Below the pieces are notes generated by a model, which did not search any database, was not told where the DNA came from, and worked only from the letters and a program-made list of their open reading frames with translations. From assembly GCA_964429235.1 (NCBI GenBank), contig CAYSAQ010000002.1, positions 62,001 through 126,000 on the forward strand: 64,000 nt of DNA, in the 5' to 3' direction. Made by a program: the position numbers and the translations under genes. Below, in pieces: positions 22,535-31,725 of the stretch (positions are counted from its first letter, which is position 1; each line of letters begins with the position of its first letter). Origin of the DNA: CAYSAQ01 sp964429235. Its GTDB lineage: Bacteria; Margulisbacteria; Riflemargulisbacteria; GWF2-35-9; DYQY01.

Positions 22535-24685
22535 TTATATAAAATTGTAGTATTTTAATCCGTCTAAGATTGCGCCTGCAAATTTTTCTTCAGAAAAATA
22601 AGCATTTTTCATACGCCTAAGCTCTTTCTGGTGGTTAGAAACAACTACGCTATTTGTCATTTGCTGCAACATATCTCTGTCATTACCCGAGTCTCCTGCA
22701 ACAAGAACATTATCATGATTAAGCTTCCATTTATTACAAACATGGACAATTGCCTTATATTTAGATGCTCTATACGGAAGAATGTCTAAAAACTTACCCT
22801 CAACTGGTATCGCCTTGTATCTTATCTTATTCTCTTTCAAAATAGCGTGAACACGCCTTATCCTGGTGTAATTATCATCTTTTAAGTTGTAGCTAATCTT
22901 AAACTCTCTTTGATCTTCCTGTGGCTCAAGAAAATCTAAATCTTTTAAAAGATCTCTAATCTTTTCTGGTTGCCAGTTCTCACTAAGAAACTTTTGCCAT
23001 CTCTTATCTTCAACCAACTTGCCATTGTTATAATAATAAATTTCAGTTCCAACTGATGTTATTAGTATCTGTGGTGTTGGAACATTTTGCTCCTTAAGAA
23101 CTGCCATAGCAGAATCAATATTTCTACCAGTAGCAATACCAAACCCAAAACTATCAGTGTTTTTCTTATACCATTTTAAGAACTTTCCAAGCTCATCATC
23201 ATCTCCAATTAATGTATTATCAATATCTGTGATGATTAATTTTTTAAAACTAAACAACTTATCCTTTAACGATTTATTATCTTCTTTTTTTTCTAATATT
23301 TTCTTTTTCTTTAAAATGCTCATCAAAATACTGCAGTGGCTCTCCCAGCTATAAAAATCACGAACACTCTTTACGCCACTCTTGGAATAAGAATCCCATT
23401 TGTCTCTATCAACCAAAACCGCCTTAATAGCACTGGCAATATCAGCTGGATCCTTCACATCTACCAATACACCGTTCTGGCAATTCTCAATAATATCCTG
23501 AGGCCCTCCGTTGTCCGTGGAAACAATAGGAAGCCCTACAGAGCCAGCCTCAAGCAATGTTAAACCAAATGGCTCAATAAAGGCTGAGTTCACAAACACA
23601 CCGCCAGATTCTGCTGCATATCTATATAGCTCTGGTATCTCATACTCAAAATCATGCTGTTTTGGAATAGCCATCTTCCCATAAAGATCATACTTATCCA
23701 TAGACAACAACATCTCGGTAAGAACCTTGTTCTCTTGCGGGCTCTTCTTGGAAATATCTTTTCTAATGCCTGCAAAAATAGCTAAATTAGCCATCATCTG
23801 CAATTCTTTATCCTGCGCATAGGCCTCGATAAGGCCATCTATATTCTTTCTTTTTTCTGGCCTACAAATAGTAAGAATCAATGGTTTGTCTGGCTTGGTA
23901 AAGAATCTCTTAAGCTCTTTTCTAATATGTTCTCTAACACTCATACTTTCTTGATATTCTTCTCTCTCAAAGAAAGAGCGATCATTCAAGAAGTAATAAG
24001 GAAAGAATTTATCAGCATCTATACCTGGAGGGATTACTTCATAATCTCCATCCTTATAAGAATCATACATAGAGTACTGTCCATCAATCTCCTGTTGAGT
24101 TGAAGTAACTATCATACTTGAGTTCTTTATTATCTTTTCCTCAACAAGCATACGATACTCCATATTATATGTTTCATTTATGTCTTCTAGAGTTGATCCA
24201 TGTTCTAATAACCTGTTTTTCTTAGGCCTTCCAAGCGAGTGTCCTGTATGAATATATGGAATATTTAAAAACTTAGAAAGCTCTCTAGCTACATATCCTG
24301 CGTCTGCATAATGGCTATGAATAAGATCTATTTTTAAGTCTTGCTCAATAATTACGCCTAGTGCTTGCTCTACAAATTCATCCATTACGCTCCATAGCTT
24401 TTCTTTCTTTATGTAGCGCTTGCCCCCAGCTTTAATTCTATAAATGGTGACATTTTTAGATACTTCTTCTATTGCTTGGCTATAGTCCGAAGAATAGCGC
24501 TTATCTTCTAATAGCTTGGTCATTACAAAGACATTGCCAACTTTAGAGCTTTTGCCTAATTCTTTAACATACTCGTAAACATATTTTGTCTGTCCTCCAG
24601 TATCAGCATCTCTACCTAGTTCTAAATTCTTACCACGGAACAAGCCATGGACATTGATTACTAAAATATTCATTTTCTTACCCAT
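22535..24685 (-). CDS. spsA: sucrose-phosphate synthase fused to HAD phosphatase
   Basis: 716 aa. Residues 1-480 form a GT-B glycosyltransferase of the sucrose-phosphate synthase type: HGLFRGKNLELGRDADTGGQ near the N terminus binds the acceptor, IHSHYADAGYVA follows, and the nucleotide-sugar site is RPEKRKNIDGLIEAY plus EPFGLTLLEAGSVGLPIVST. Residues 500-716 form a HAD phosphatase (IITDIDNTLIGDDDE, ATGRN, GDSGNDRDML) of the sucrose-phosphatase type. By family this would make sucrose from UDP- or ADP-glucose and fructose-6-phosphate, as in cyanobacteria and Halothermothrix; glucosylglycerate-type products are an alternative. GAGGAA precedes ATG 24685, which overlaps the fructokinase stop by 8 nt. 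Confidence 0.85.
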   Translation of the reverse strand: MGKKMNILVINVHGLFRGKNLELGRDADTGGQTKYVYEYVKELGKSSKVGNVFVMTKLLEDKRYSSDYSQAIEEVSKNVTIYRIKAGGKRYIKKEKLWSVMDEFVEQALGVIIEQDLKIDLIHSHYADAGYVARELSKFLNIPYIHTGHSLGRPKKNRLLEHGSTLEDINETYNMEYRMLVEEKIIKNSSMIVTSTQQEIDGQYSMYDSYKDGDYEVIPPGIDADKFFPYYFLNDRSFFEREEYQESMSVREHIRKELKRFFTKPDKPLILTICRPEKRKNIDGLIEAYAQDKELQMMANLAIFAGIRKDISKKSPQENKVLTEMLLSMDKYDLYGKMAIPKQHDFEYEIPELYRYAAESGGVFVNSAFIEPFGLTLLEAGSVGLPIVSTDNGGPQDIIENCQNGVLVDVKDPADIASAIKAVLVDRDKWDSYSKSGVKSVRDFYSWESHCSILMSILKKKKILEKKEDNKSLKDKLFSFKKLIITDIDNTLIGDDDELGKFLKWYKKNTDSFGFGIATGRNIDSAMAVLKEQNVPTPQILITSVGTEIYYYNNGKLVEDKRWQKFLSENWQPEKIRDLLKDLDFLEPQEDQREFKISYNLKDDNYTRIRRVHAILKENKIRYKAIPVEGKFLDILPYRASKYKAIVHVCNKWKLNHDNVLVAGDSGNDRDMLQQMTNSVVVSNHQKELRRMKNAYFSEEKFAGAILDGLKYYNFI

Positions 24686-25601
24686 TTATATATTCCTCTA
24701 ATTCTTCGCTTAATCTCTCATACCAGCCTGAATCGTTTGGCACTGCTCCCTCTAAATTACAAACCTTCGCTGAAAAATAAGAAGCGGCCTGCAAAATATC
24801 CTTTGGAGACTTGTCCTGCATAGCACCTATCATCATTACAGAAGAGAACGCATCTCCTGCACCTACGGTGTCTATGACTTCTTCTTTTGGTATTATTTTT
24901 AAATATATTGCTCCCTTAGAGTATAACATACTGCCCTGTTCGCCTAATGTTACGCATATATTATCGATGTTGTAATGCTCTGCTATAGCACTAACAATTT
25001 CATTGTTATTTTCACCGAAACTATTGTCTATATTTATAAACTGTAGCTCATCTTCGTTTAACTTTAAATAGTTACATGCCTTCAAGGAATATTCGATGGC
25101 TTCTTCTGTATATGTGTCTTTTCTGAGATTTAAATCACAAAACTTTATTTTTGCCTGAGATTTCTCAATGATTGCTCTAATAGTATCTTGTGATGCTTGG
25201 TTCCTCTGCGCTAATGTCCCAAAATAGATAAGGTCAACATCTCCGCGTACTAACTCTTCTAAGTTAGGCTCTAATATAATGTTGTCATAAGCAACATCCT
25301 TAATAATCTCATAATCAGGTATGCCCTCTTCGTTAAGGTTTATGATTACTGTCCCAGTGGGGTAGTTTTCTTTTCTCTGAATATATTCACTTGGGAATTC
25401 ATGCGTAGCTAATTTGCTAATTATTCGGTCGCCTCGTTCATCAACACCTATGGCGCTTACAAACTTAACATCTCCCAAAAACTTGCTAATATGAAATGCA
25501 AAATTAAATGGGGCACCGCCCATGCTCTCGTATCCTTTGTTCTCAAAAACATCGAACAAAATCTCACCGATTGCTATTACTACTTTTTGTTTATCACTCA
25601 T
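24678..25601 (-). CDS. PfkB-family sugar kinase (fructokinase-like)
   Basis: 307 aa. The N-terminal GEILFDVF and MGGAPFNFAFHISKFLG motifs bind sugar. C-terminal IDTVGAGDAFSSVMM is the ATP/anion-hole signature with the catalytic Asp. GGAPFN rather than GGSGAN favours fructose. It overlaps and precedes the sucrose-phosphate synthase gene, so it likely makes the fructose phosphate needed for, or released by, sucrose metabolism. No convincing Shine-Dalgarno or well-spaced -10 box is visible, and an imperfect inverted pair GTACGAAAAC...CGTAC lies just upstream (25608-25632). Confidence 0.88.
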   Translation of the reverse strand: MSDKQKVVIAIGEILFDVFENKGYESMGGAPFNFAFHISKFLGDVKFVSAIGVDERGDRIISKLATHEFPSEYIQRKENYPTGTVIINLNEEGIPDYEIIKDVAYDNIILEPNLEELVRGDVDLIYFGTLAQRNQASQDTIRAIIEKSQAKIKFCDLNLRKDTYTEEAIEYSLKACNYLKLNEDELQFINIDNSFGENNNEIVSAIAEHYNIDNICVTLGEQGSMLYSKGAIYLKIIPKEEVIDTVGAGDAFSSVMMIGAMQDKSPKDILQAASYFSAKVCNLEGAVPNDSGWYERLSEELEEYING

Positions 25602-25732
25602 AATATGTACGAAAACAAACGCTTCCGTACTTAAACAATACAGCAGTTATGGGGCAAAAGTCCAGTATATGGCTAGTCTGGCTACTTATAAACACTGTTC
25701 TCGAAGGTTTGGTAATACGGTATAATTCTTGA

Positions 25733-27601
25733 ATGAACTTAATATCAGTTGAAAATATATCGAAATCTTACGGTATCAAAACCCTATTCAAGGATATTTG
25801 TTTTGGGATAGAAGAAGGACAAAAAATTGCACTCATCGGTGTAAATGGTTGTGGGAAAAGTTCCCTGCTTAAAATACTGGCAAACTCAAGGGATGATAAT
25901 TCAAATATTGTTAAGCGAAAAAGCCTTAGAGTTTCCTTTCTAGAACAATCCCTTAAATTTAATAAAAATGACTCAATAATTCAACATATATTAAAAGCAG
26001 ATACGGAACTAGTCTCGACTATTAGAGAATACAAAGAATGCTGCGCAGAAAATGAGACTCACACCAAGCACTTCAGTGAGCTAAGCCACAATATGGAGCA
26101 GTTAAATGCCTGGGAATACGAAAGCAGAATCTCGTCGATTCTAACTCAACTCAAAATACACAACTTAAATCAAAAAATGAAGACATTATCCGGTGGCATG
26201 CTAAAAAAAGTAGCCATGGCACAGGTTCTGCTAGAAGAATCTGATATTTTGATTCTGGATGAACCAACAAATCATCTGGATATTAATACCATTCAATGGC
26301 TAGAAAAACAGTTAGTGAAATCAAAAAAAACAATCATAATGGTCACCCACGATCGATATTTTCTGGATAAAATTTGTAACACCATATTCGAAATAGATCA
26401 GGCCAATCTAATTCAATACAAAGGAAACTATTCCTACTATCTAGAAAAAAAAGCAGAACAATCTGAAATAGATGATCGACGCGAGGGAAAAATACAGGGA
26501 TTAATGCGCTTAGAATTACAGTGGATGAGAAAACAGCCACAAGCTAGAGCTACAAAACAAAAAGCACGGCAACAACAATTTTATAGGATTCTAAATCGAG
26601 ATAAACCAGAAACAGAAAACGACATGAGTATAGGCGTAGCTGGAAGACGTTTAGGTAAAAACATTTTGAATCTAAAGAAAATCAGCAAACAGTACGGTGA
26701 AAATATCTTAATAAACTCCTTCTCCTACTCATTTTCAAAACAAAACAAAATCGGTATTATCGGCACTAACGGATCAGGAAAAACAACACTATTAAAAATA
26801 ATAACAGAACAAATTGAAGCAGATAGCGGGACTGTAGAACGAGGTATTAATACCCATTTTGGTTATTTTGATCAGAATTCCTCCTTTGAAGATCAAGACC
26901 AAACAATTCTTAATTATATTAAAGAAACAGGACAATACATAACGCTACATGATGGATCAAACCTAAGTGCATCACAACTCTTGGAACGCTTTTTGTTTCC
27001 TAAATCCAGTTTCAATACTAAAATATCCGATTTGTCCGGAGGAGAAAAAAGGCGACTAGATTTAATTCACATCCTACTTCAGAACCCGAATTTTCTAATA
27101 TTTGATGAACCAACAAATGATTTCGACATCAAAACACTCGCTGTCCTCGAGAATTTTTTAATGCTGTTTAGCGGCTGCCTACTTGTAGCATCTCACGACC
27201 GATTCTTCATGGATCGTGTATGTGATAGTTTGTTTATACTAAACGAACATGGGGGGATTGACCTCTATCATGGCAACTATACTGATTACTTAGATTATCA
27301 AAATGAAAAAAAAGAACTAGAACTTAAGCTGAAACCCAACAGCCAAAATCAAAACAAAACAACAAGTAAAACAATAAAAGCAAAAACAAAACTGAGCTAT
27401 AAAGAACAACAAGAATATAAGAAAATTGAAGACGATATTGAAAAACTAGAAACTAAATCGAAAAAATATGAAACCGTATTCTCCACTGAATCCTATGCAT
27501 CCGATAAATATCAAGAGGCAATAAAAACCCAGCAAGAAATTCAAGATACCTTAACCCAAAAATGGGAACGCTGGGAATATTTATCACAATTTGACACATA
27601 G
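25733..27601 (+). CDS. uup: ABC-F family ATPase, Uup-like
   Basis: 622 aa with two ABC domains and no membrane segment. Domain 1: GVNGCGKSSL, LSGGMLKKVAMAQ, ILILDEPTNHLDI. Domain 2: GTNGSGKTTL, LSGGEKRRLDL, LIFDEPTNDFDI. Between them is the ABC-F linker (about 230-310, Arg/Gln-rich, ARATKQKARQQQ). The C-terminal helical hairpin (about 530-622, KLSYKEQQEYKKIEDDIEKL) is the DNA/RNA-binding end typical of Uup. ABC-F proteins act on the ribosome, and Uup also affects transposon excision and Holliday junctions. TATAAT 25721-25726 ends 6 nt before the ATG. The 3' end overlaps the tiny zinc-protein gene by 18 bp. Confidence 0.9.
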   Translation: MNLISVENISKSYGIKTLFKDICFGIEEGQKIALIGVNGCGKSSLLKILANSRDDNSNIVKRKSLRVSFLEQSLKFNKNDSIIQHILKADTELVSTIREYKECCAENETHTKHFSELSHNMEQLNAWEYESRISSILTQLKIHNLNQKMKTLSGGMLKKVAMAQVLLEESDILILDEPTNHLDINTIQWLEKQLVKSKKTIIMVTHDRYFLDKICNTIFEIDQANLIQYKGNYSYYLEKKAEQSEIDDRREGKIQGLMRLELQWMRKQPQARATKQKARQQQFYRILNRDKPETENDMSIGVAGRRLGKNILNLKKISKQYGENILINSFSYSFSKQNKIGIIGTNGSGKTTLLKIITEQIEADSGTVERGINTHFGYFDQNSSFEDQDQTILNYIKETGQYITLHDGSNLSASQLLERFLFPKSSFNTKISDLSGGEKRRLDLIHILLQNPNFLIFDEPTNDFDIKTLAVLENFLMLFSGCLLVASHDRFFMDRVCDSLFILNEHGGIDLYHGNYTDYLDYQNEKKELELKLKPNSQNQNKTTSKTIKAKTKLSYKEQQEYKKIEDDIEKLETKSKKYETVFSTESYASDKYQEAIKTQQEIQDTLTQKWERWEYLSQFDT

Positions 27602-27760
27602 ATCAGAAATATCTCCAGGCTTGCAAAGTGATTCTTTTTTCTCTGCTACTCTGCCACATTTCAAACAAATATACTCAGGCTCTCCAACCTTTTTAAGGTA
27701 TTTGTCTAACTTGTTGTCTAATTGCCCGGCGTTAACTCTTTCGCATAGCTTTTTGCCCAT
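27584..27760 (-). CDS. small Cys-rich (zinc-ribbon-like) protein, 58 aa
   Basis: Too short for a usual length cut-off but well supported. AAGGAG lies 9 nt before ATG 27760, and the frame is open for 58 codons to TGA at 27586-27584. The sequence begins MGKKLCERVNAGQLDNKLDK and has YICLKCGRVAEKK, then LCKPGD and DLCVKL. That gives a CxxC pair (C32, C35) plus C46 and C55, a likely zinc knuckle. It lies 14 nt downstream of dnaJ in the grpE-dnaK-dnaJ operon. I know no function; a redox- or zinc-dependent helper of the chaperone system is only a guess. It overlaps the end of uup on the other strand. Confidence 0.7.
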   Translation of the reverse strand: MGKKLCERVNAGQLDNKLDKYLKKVGEPEYICLKCGRVAEKKESLCKPGDISDLCVKL

Positions 27761-27774
27761 ATTAGTCTCCTTGG

Positions 27775-28935
27775 CTATTTAAAAAGCTTCTTCAGCCTAT
27801 CTTTTACTTTTCCAGCCTTCTTTGTGAACTCTGTTGTTTCACCTTTTAGGCTCGCTAAGTATTCCAAAATTGTTTTCTCTTCATTGGAAAGATTCTTTGG
27901 AACTTCTAATGAAATTATCACATATAAATCTCCTTGTCCTGAACGACCAAGACGTGGCATCCCTTTAGCCTTTAATCTAAAAGATGTATTTGGCTGAGTG
28001 CCTGCTGGTATCTTTACAGCAACTGTTCCAAACAATGTTTTAACATCAACTGTAGCCCCTAGTGCTGCTTGCGAATAACTAACAGCTTGCTTCATATATA
28101 AATCATCGCCATCTCTTTCAAAAACCGCATGATTCTTTACATTTATAAACACATAAAGGTCGCCATTAGAGCCATTTCTCTGACCAATATTACCTTCACC
28201 TGTTAGTCTAAGTTTTGAACCATTTCTGATACCTGCGGGTATTTTTACATTTAAATTCTTGCTCTTTGTCGCACGACCAGAACCGCTACATGCTGTACAC
28301 GGAGAACTAATGATCTTTCCTTCACCCTGACATGTTGGGCAAGCAGAAACAGTACTAACAGCACCCAAGAATGATTGTCTTGTCTGTCTCACTTCTCCTC
28401 TACCTCCGCAAGTGTTACAGGCTTTTGGCTCTTTGCCATCACGAGAACCAGATCCGCCACAAGTACTACACTTCTCTAGTCTTCTAACTGAAATCTCTTT
28501 TTCAACACCCTTAGATGCCTCATCAAGAGTAATAGAAAGATCTACGCGAATATCCTCGCCTCTGGATTTGCGAGAACCTCTTCTGGAAGATCTTGAACCA
28601 CCAAACATGTCCTCAAAACCACCAAACCCGGCTCCGCCAAAAATATCTCCAAGATTGCTGAAAATATCTTCAAACCCACCACCAAAACCAGCTCCACCGG
28701 CTCCACCAAAGTCAAAACCATCGGCTGAGCCGAACTGGTCATATTGTCTTCTTTTATTGGGATCACTAAGCACCTGATATGCTTCGTTGTATTCTTTAAA
28801 CTTTTCTTCTCTGTCTTCACCCTTGTATACATCTGGATGATATTGTCTTGCTGCTTTTCTAAAAGCGCTCTTTATCTCTGCTTCGGAAGCTCCTTTTTCA
28901 ATGCCAAGCTTCTCATAGTAATCATCTTTTGCCAT
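27775..28935 (-). CDS. dnaJ: chaperone protein DnaJ
   Basis: 386 aa. J domain 1-70 (DYYEKLGIEKGASEAEIKSA, with HPD in RQYHPDVY), a Gly/Phe-rich linker (about 75-120, GGAGGAGFGGG), then four CxxCxGxG zinc repeats (CSTCGGSG, CNTCGGRG, CPTCQGEG, CTACSGSG) and the C-terminal client-binding domains. It stimulates the DnaK ATPase and hands over unfolded clients. The start is ATG 28935 with AAGGAG upstream; an in-frame TTG just before it is not needed. It lies 57 nt after dnaK, separated by a strong palindrome. Confidence 0.97.
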   Translation of the reverse strand: MAKDDYYEKLGIEKGASEAEIKSAFRKAARQYHPDVYKGEDREEKFKEYNEAYQVLSDPNKRRQYDQFGSADGFDFGGAGGAGFGGGFEDIFSNLGDIFGGAGFGGFEDMFGGSRSSRRGSRKSRGEDIRVDLSITLDEASKGVEKEISVRRLEKCSTCGGSGSRDGKEPKACNTCGGRGEVRQTRQSFLGAVSTVSACPTCQGEGKIISSPCTACSGSGRATKSKNLNVKIPAGIRNGSKLRLTGEGNIGQRNGSNGDLYVFINVKNHAVFERDGDDLYMKQAVSYSQAALGATVDVKTLFGTVAVKIPAGTQPNTSFRLKAKGMPRLGRSGQGDLYVIISLEVPKNLSNEEKTILEYLASLKGETTEFTKKAGKVKDRLKKLFK

Positions 28936-28952
28936 CAATTTCTCCTTAATAC

Positions 28953-28984
28953 ATTTCCCTCCAGCCTAAAGGCTGGAGGGAAAT
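28953..28984. promoter_or_regulatory. 32-nt perfect hairpin between dnaK and dnaJ
   Basis: A 14-bp perfect stem (ATTTCCCTCCAGCC / GGCTGGAGGGAAAT) with a TAAA loop. It starts 9 bp after the dnaK stop and ends 17 bp before the dnaJ ATG. No T-run follows on the minus strand, so it is more likely a partial terminator, RNA-processing or stability element that sets the DnaK:DnaJ ratio than a full stop. Confidence 0.7.
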
Positions 28985-28992
28985 AATGCAAT

Positions 28993-30897
28993 CTACTTTT
29001 CTTCAAATTCTGCGTCTACTACATCTCCGTCATCAGCCTTCTTTTCTTCTTCTGGCTGTTCTGTTTCTGGAGCACCTTCTGCGCCAGCTTCCTGGTTTGC
29101 CTGCTCATACATCTTTGTGCTTACTTCATACACAGCTGCTTGAAGAGCATCTGCCTTCTCTTTAATAACATCGCTATCAGTGCCTTTAAGTGCTTCTTCC
29201 ACTTCTTTAGCTGCTTCTTCGATCTTAGTTTTAAGCTCTTCATCAATTTGCTCTTTTGCATCTTCTAATACTTTCTTAGACTGATGCACTAGGCTATCGG
29301 CATTATTTCTAATTTCGATTTCTTCCACTTTCTTCTTATCTTCTTCTGCATGAGCTTCTGCTTCTTTTTGCATTTTTTCAATCTCTGCATCACTAAGACC
29401 TGAAGAGTTTGTGATAGTAATCTTCTGTTCTTTACCAGTACCTTTGTCTACGGCTTTAACATTAACAATACCGTTGGCATCAAGGTCAAATGTTACTTCT
29501 ACCTGAGGAATACCTCTTGGTGCTGGAGGAATACCATCTAAATGGAATCTTCCTAATGATCTATTATCACTAGCCATCGGTCTTTCACCTTGAAGCACAT
29601 GTACTTCAACACTTGGCTGATTGTCTGCTGCAGTACTGAACACCTGGCTCTTAGAAACAGGAATAGTTGTGTTCTTATCAATAATCTTTGTAAAAACACT
29701 TCCCATTGTCTCAATGCCTAGTGAAAGAGGTGTTACGTCTAAAAGAACGATATCCTTTACATCTCCAGAAAGAACTCCACCTTGAATAGCGGCACCTAAT
29801 GCAACACATTCATCTGGATTTACACCCTTGTTTGGCTCTTTACCGAAAAGCTTTTTAACTCTCTCTTGAATCATTGGAATACGAGTAGTACCACCTACAA
29901 GAATCACTTCATCAATTTCAGATACAGACAAGTCTGAGTCTTTAATAGCTGTCTTACATGGTGTAAGACTTCTTTCCACATAACTCTCTATCATCTGTTC
30001 AAACTTGGCTCTAGTCAAAGGCACATTCAAGTGCTTTGGGCCTGTGTTATCTGCTGTGATAAATGGCAGATTAATGTCTGTAGATTGTGTAGTAGAAAGC
30101 TCTATTTTTGCCTTCTCTGCTGCTTCTTTAAGTCTTTGTAATGCCATTGTATCTGCTGAAAGGTCTACGCCGTTTTCTTTTTTGAACTCAGCCAATAACC
30201 AATCGATAATTACTTGGTCGATATTATCTCCACCTAGGTGAGTATCACCATTAGTTGCTAATACTTCAAATACTCCGTCACCTAGTTCAAGGATAGAAAT
30301 ATCAAAAGTACCACCACCAAAGTCATATACTGCAATCTTTTGAGTTGCATTACCTTTATCTAAGCCATAAGCTAAAGCAGCTGCAGTTGGTTCATTGATA
30401 ATTCTAAGAACCTCTAATCCAGCGATTTGTCCTGCATCTTTTGTTGCTTGTCTTTGACTATCGTTAAAATAAGCAGGAACAGTAATAACTGCCTGAGTAA
30501 CAGCTTCTCCAAGATATGCTTCTGCATCTGTCTTAATCTTTTTAAGGATCATTGCAGAAATCTCTGGAGGGCTGTAATGTTTTCCATCTACATCTACCCC
30601 AGCATCACCATTTTTACTTGCAGATACTTTATAAGGTACTGTCTTCTCTTCTACTTTTACTTCTTTTTCCTTACGTCCCATAAATCTCTTGATTGAGAAT
30701 ATTGTGTTCTGTGGATTAGTTACTGATTGTCTTTTTGCAACCTGCCCTACTAATCTTTCTCCATCTTTTGAAAATGCAACGATTGAAGGAGTTGTTCTTC
30801 CTCCCTCTGCGTTTGCAATAATAGCAGGAGCGTCTCCTTCCATTACAGCGAAACATGAATTTGTTGTTCCTAAATCGATTCCTATAATTTTACCCAT
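28993..30897 (-). CDS. dnaK: molecular chaperone DnaK (Hsp70)
   Basis: 634 aa, full length. The N-terminal ATPase domain opens GKIIGIDLGTTNSCFAVMEG and includes the second phosphate loop VYDFGGGTFDIS and the ILVGGTTRIPMIQ region. The substrate-binding domain starts near residue 390 (VTPLSLGIETMG) and the helical lid follows from about 505. The C terminus is Glu/Asp-rich and ends DGDVVDAEFEEK, resembling the EEVD-like tail of bacterial DnaK. It sits between grpE (16 nt upstream) and dnaJ, with AAGGAG before the ATG. No CIRCE operator was found upstream of the operon. Confidence 0.98.
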   Translation of the reverse strand: MGKIIGIDLGTTNSCFAVMEGDAPAIIANAEGGRTTPSIVAFSKDGERLVGQVAKRQSVTNPQNTIFSIKRFMGRKEKEVKVEEKTVPYKVSASKNGDAGVDVDGKHYSPPEISAMILKKIKTDAEAYLGEAVTQAVITVPAYFNDSQRQATKDAGQIAGLEVLRIINEPTAAALAYGLDKGNATQKIAVYDFGGGTFDISILELGDGVFEVLATNGDTHLGGDNIDQVIIDWLLAEFKKENGVDLSADTMALQRLKEAAEKAKIELSTTQSTDINLPFITADNTGPKHLNVPLTRAKFEQMIESYVERSLTPCKTAIKDSDLSVSEIDEVILVGGTTRIPMIQERVKKLFGKEPNKGVNPDECVALGAAIQGGVLSGDVKDIVLLDVTPLSLGIETMGSVFTKIIDKNTTIPVSKSQVFSTAADNQPSVEVHVLQGERPMASDNRSLGRFHLDGIPPAPRGIPQVEVTFDLDANGIVNVKAVDKGTGKEQKITITNSSGLSDAEIEKMQKEAEAHAEEDKKKVEEIEIRNNADSLVHQSKKVLEDAKEQIDEELKTKIEEAAKEVEEALKGTDSDVIKEKADALQAAVYEVSTKMYEQANQEAGAEGAPETEQPEEEKKADDGDVVDAEFEEK

Positions 30898-30913
30898 TTT
30901 GTTCTCCTTTTCT

Positions 30914-31522
30914 CTACGCTGACACGACTACCATTGATGGCCTTATTACTCTGTCGTGTAATTTGTATCCTTTTTGATATTCTCTAATAACTTTTCCACT
31001 CTCTGCTTCAGCTGATTCCTCTTGAGAAACTGCTTGATGCAAGTTAGGGTCAAAGTCTTTTCCTACAGCTTCAATTTCGATTACGCTGTTTTTTGATAAC
31101 AAATCTAATGCCTGTTTATATATCAACCCGAATCCTTCGAACATCTGCTGCTGCTCTTCAGACAAATTGTCTGGATGCAGTGCCATGTTGAAGCTATCAA
31201 GTATAGGCAACAAATCTTTAATAAATCTCTCTAATGAATATTTAATAAAATCGTCTTTTTGTTGCTCTAACCTTTTACGGAAATTATCAAACTCGGCTCT
31301 TTTCTTTAAGACATCGTGCTGAAGTTCTTTTTTGTCTTCTTCTAACGCGGCCACTTTCTTGTGTAGCTCTTCTACAAGCTTCTTGCCACTAAGCTTTAAT
31401 GTTTTTGCTTTCGGCTTGTTCTTGGCCTTCTTGTCATCTGTTGCAAGTCTTCCATCTACATCCACTGGCTTTGCTTCTACTTCTTGTTGTTCTACCTGCT
31501 CTTCTATATTTTCTTCTGCCAA
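30914..31522 (-). CDS. grpE: nucleotide exchange factor GrpE
   Basis: 202 aa. A charged, low-complexity N terminus (1-45), a long coiled coil (about 48-100: ELHKKVAALEEDKKELQHDV), then the C-terminal beta domain with the signature NSVIEIEAVGKDFDPNLHQA. It releases ADP from DnaK. The start codon is TTG (31522), fixed by a very strong AGGAGGTG 8 nt upstream. It heads the grpE-dnaK-dnaJ-zinc protein operon. The 203-bp leader/promoter region 31523-31725 shows no CIRCE repeat or clear heat-shock sigma promoter. Confidence 0.95.
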   Translation of the reverse strand: MAEENIEEQVEQQEVEAKPVDVDGRLATDDKKAKNKPKAKTLKLSGKKLVEELHKKVAALEEDKKELQHDVLKKRAEFDNFRKRLEQQKDDFIKYSLERFIKDLLPILDSFNMALHPDNLSEEQQQMFEGFGLIYKQALDLLSKNSVIEIEAVGKDFDPNLHQAVSQEESAEAESGKVIREYQKGYKLHDRVIRPSMVVVSA

Positions 31523-31725
31523 ATTTTTTCACCTCCTCTAGTGTGTTTTTAATAATTACATTTATTACTTGTGCAATAATGTTGCCAAAACGTCTATATG
31601 TCGTCTAGGCACAAAGAGCTAAAGGGGAATCACGATAAGTCTTATCTGTTCTGAATTTAGGATTAGCTACTTTGTTATACACTTTTTGATAGAGTTGTAT
31701 ATTTATTGGACGGTTTAGAAATTAA

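Noticed and set aside
27591..27782. Plus-strand frame of 63 codons after uup
   Set aside because: It is antisense to the 58-aa Cys-rich gene, which has a Shine-Dalgarno and a Cys pattern; the plus frame has neither.
31523..31725. Possible CIRCE or heat-shock sigma promoter before grpE
   Set aside because: No TTAGCACTC-type inverted repeat and no convincing -35/-10 heat-shock pair was found on the minus strand.
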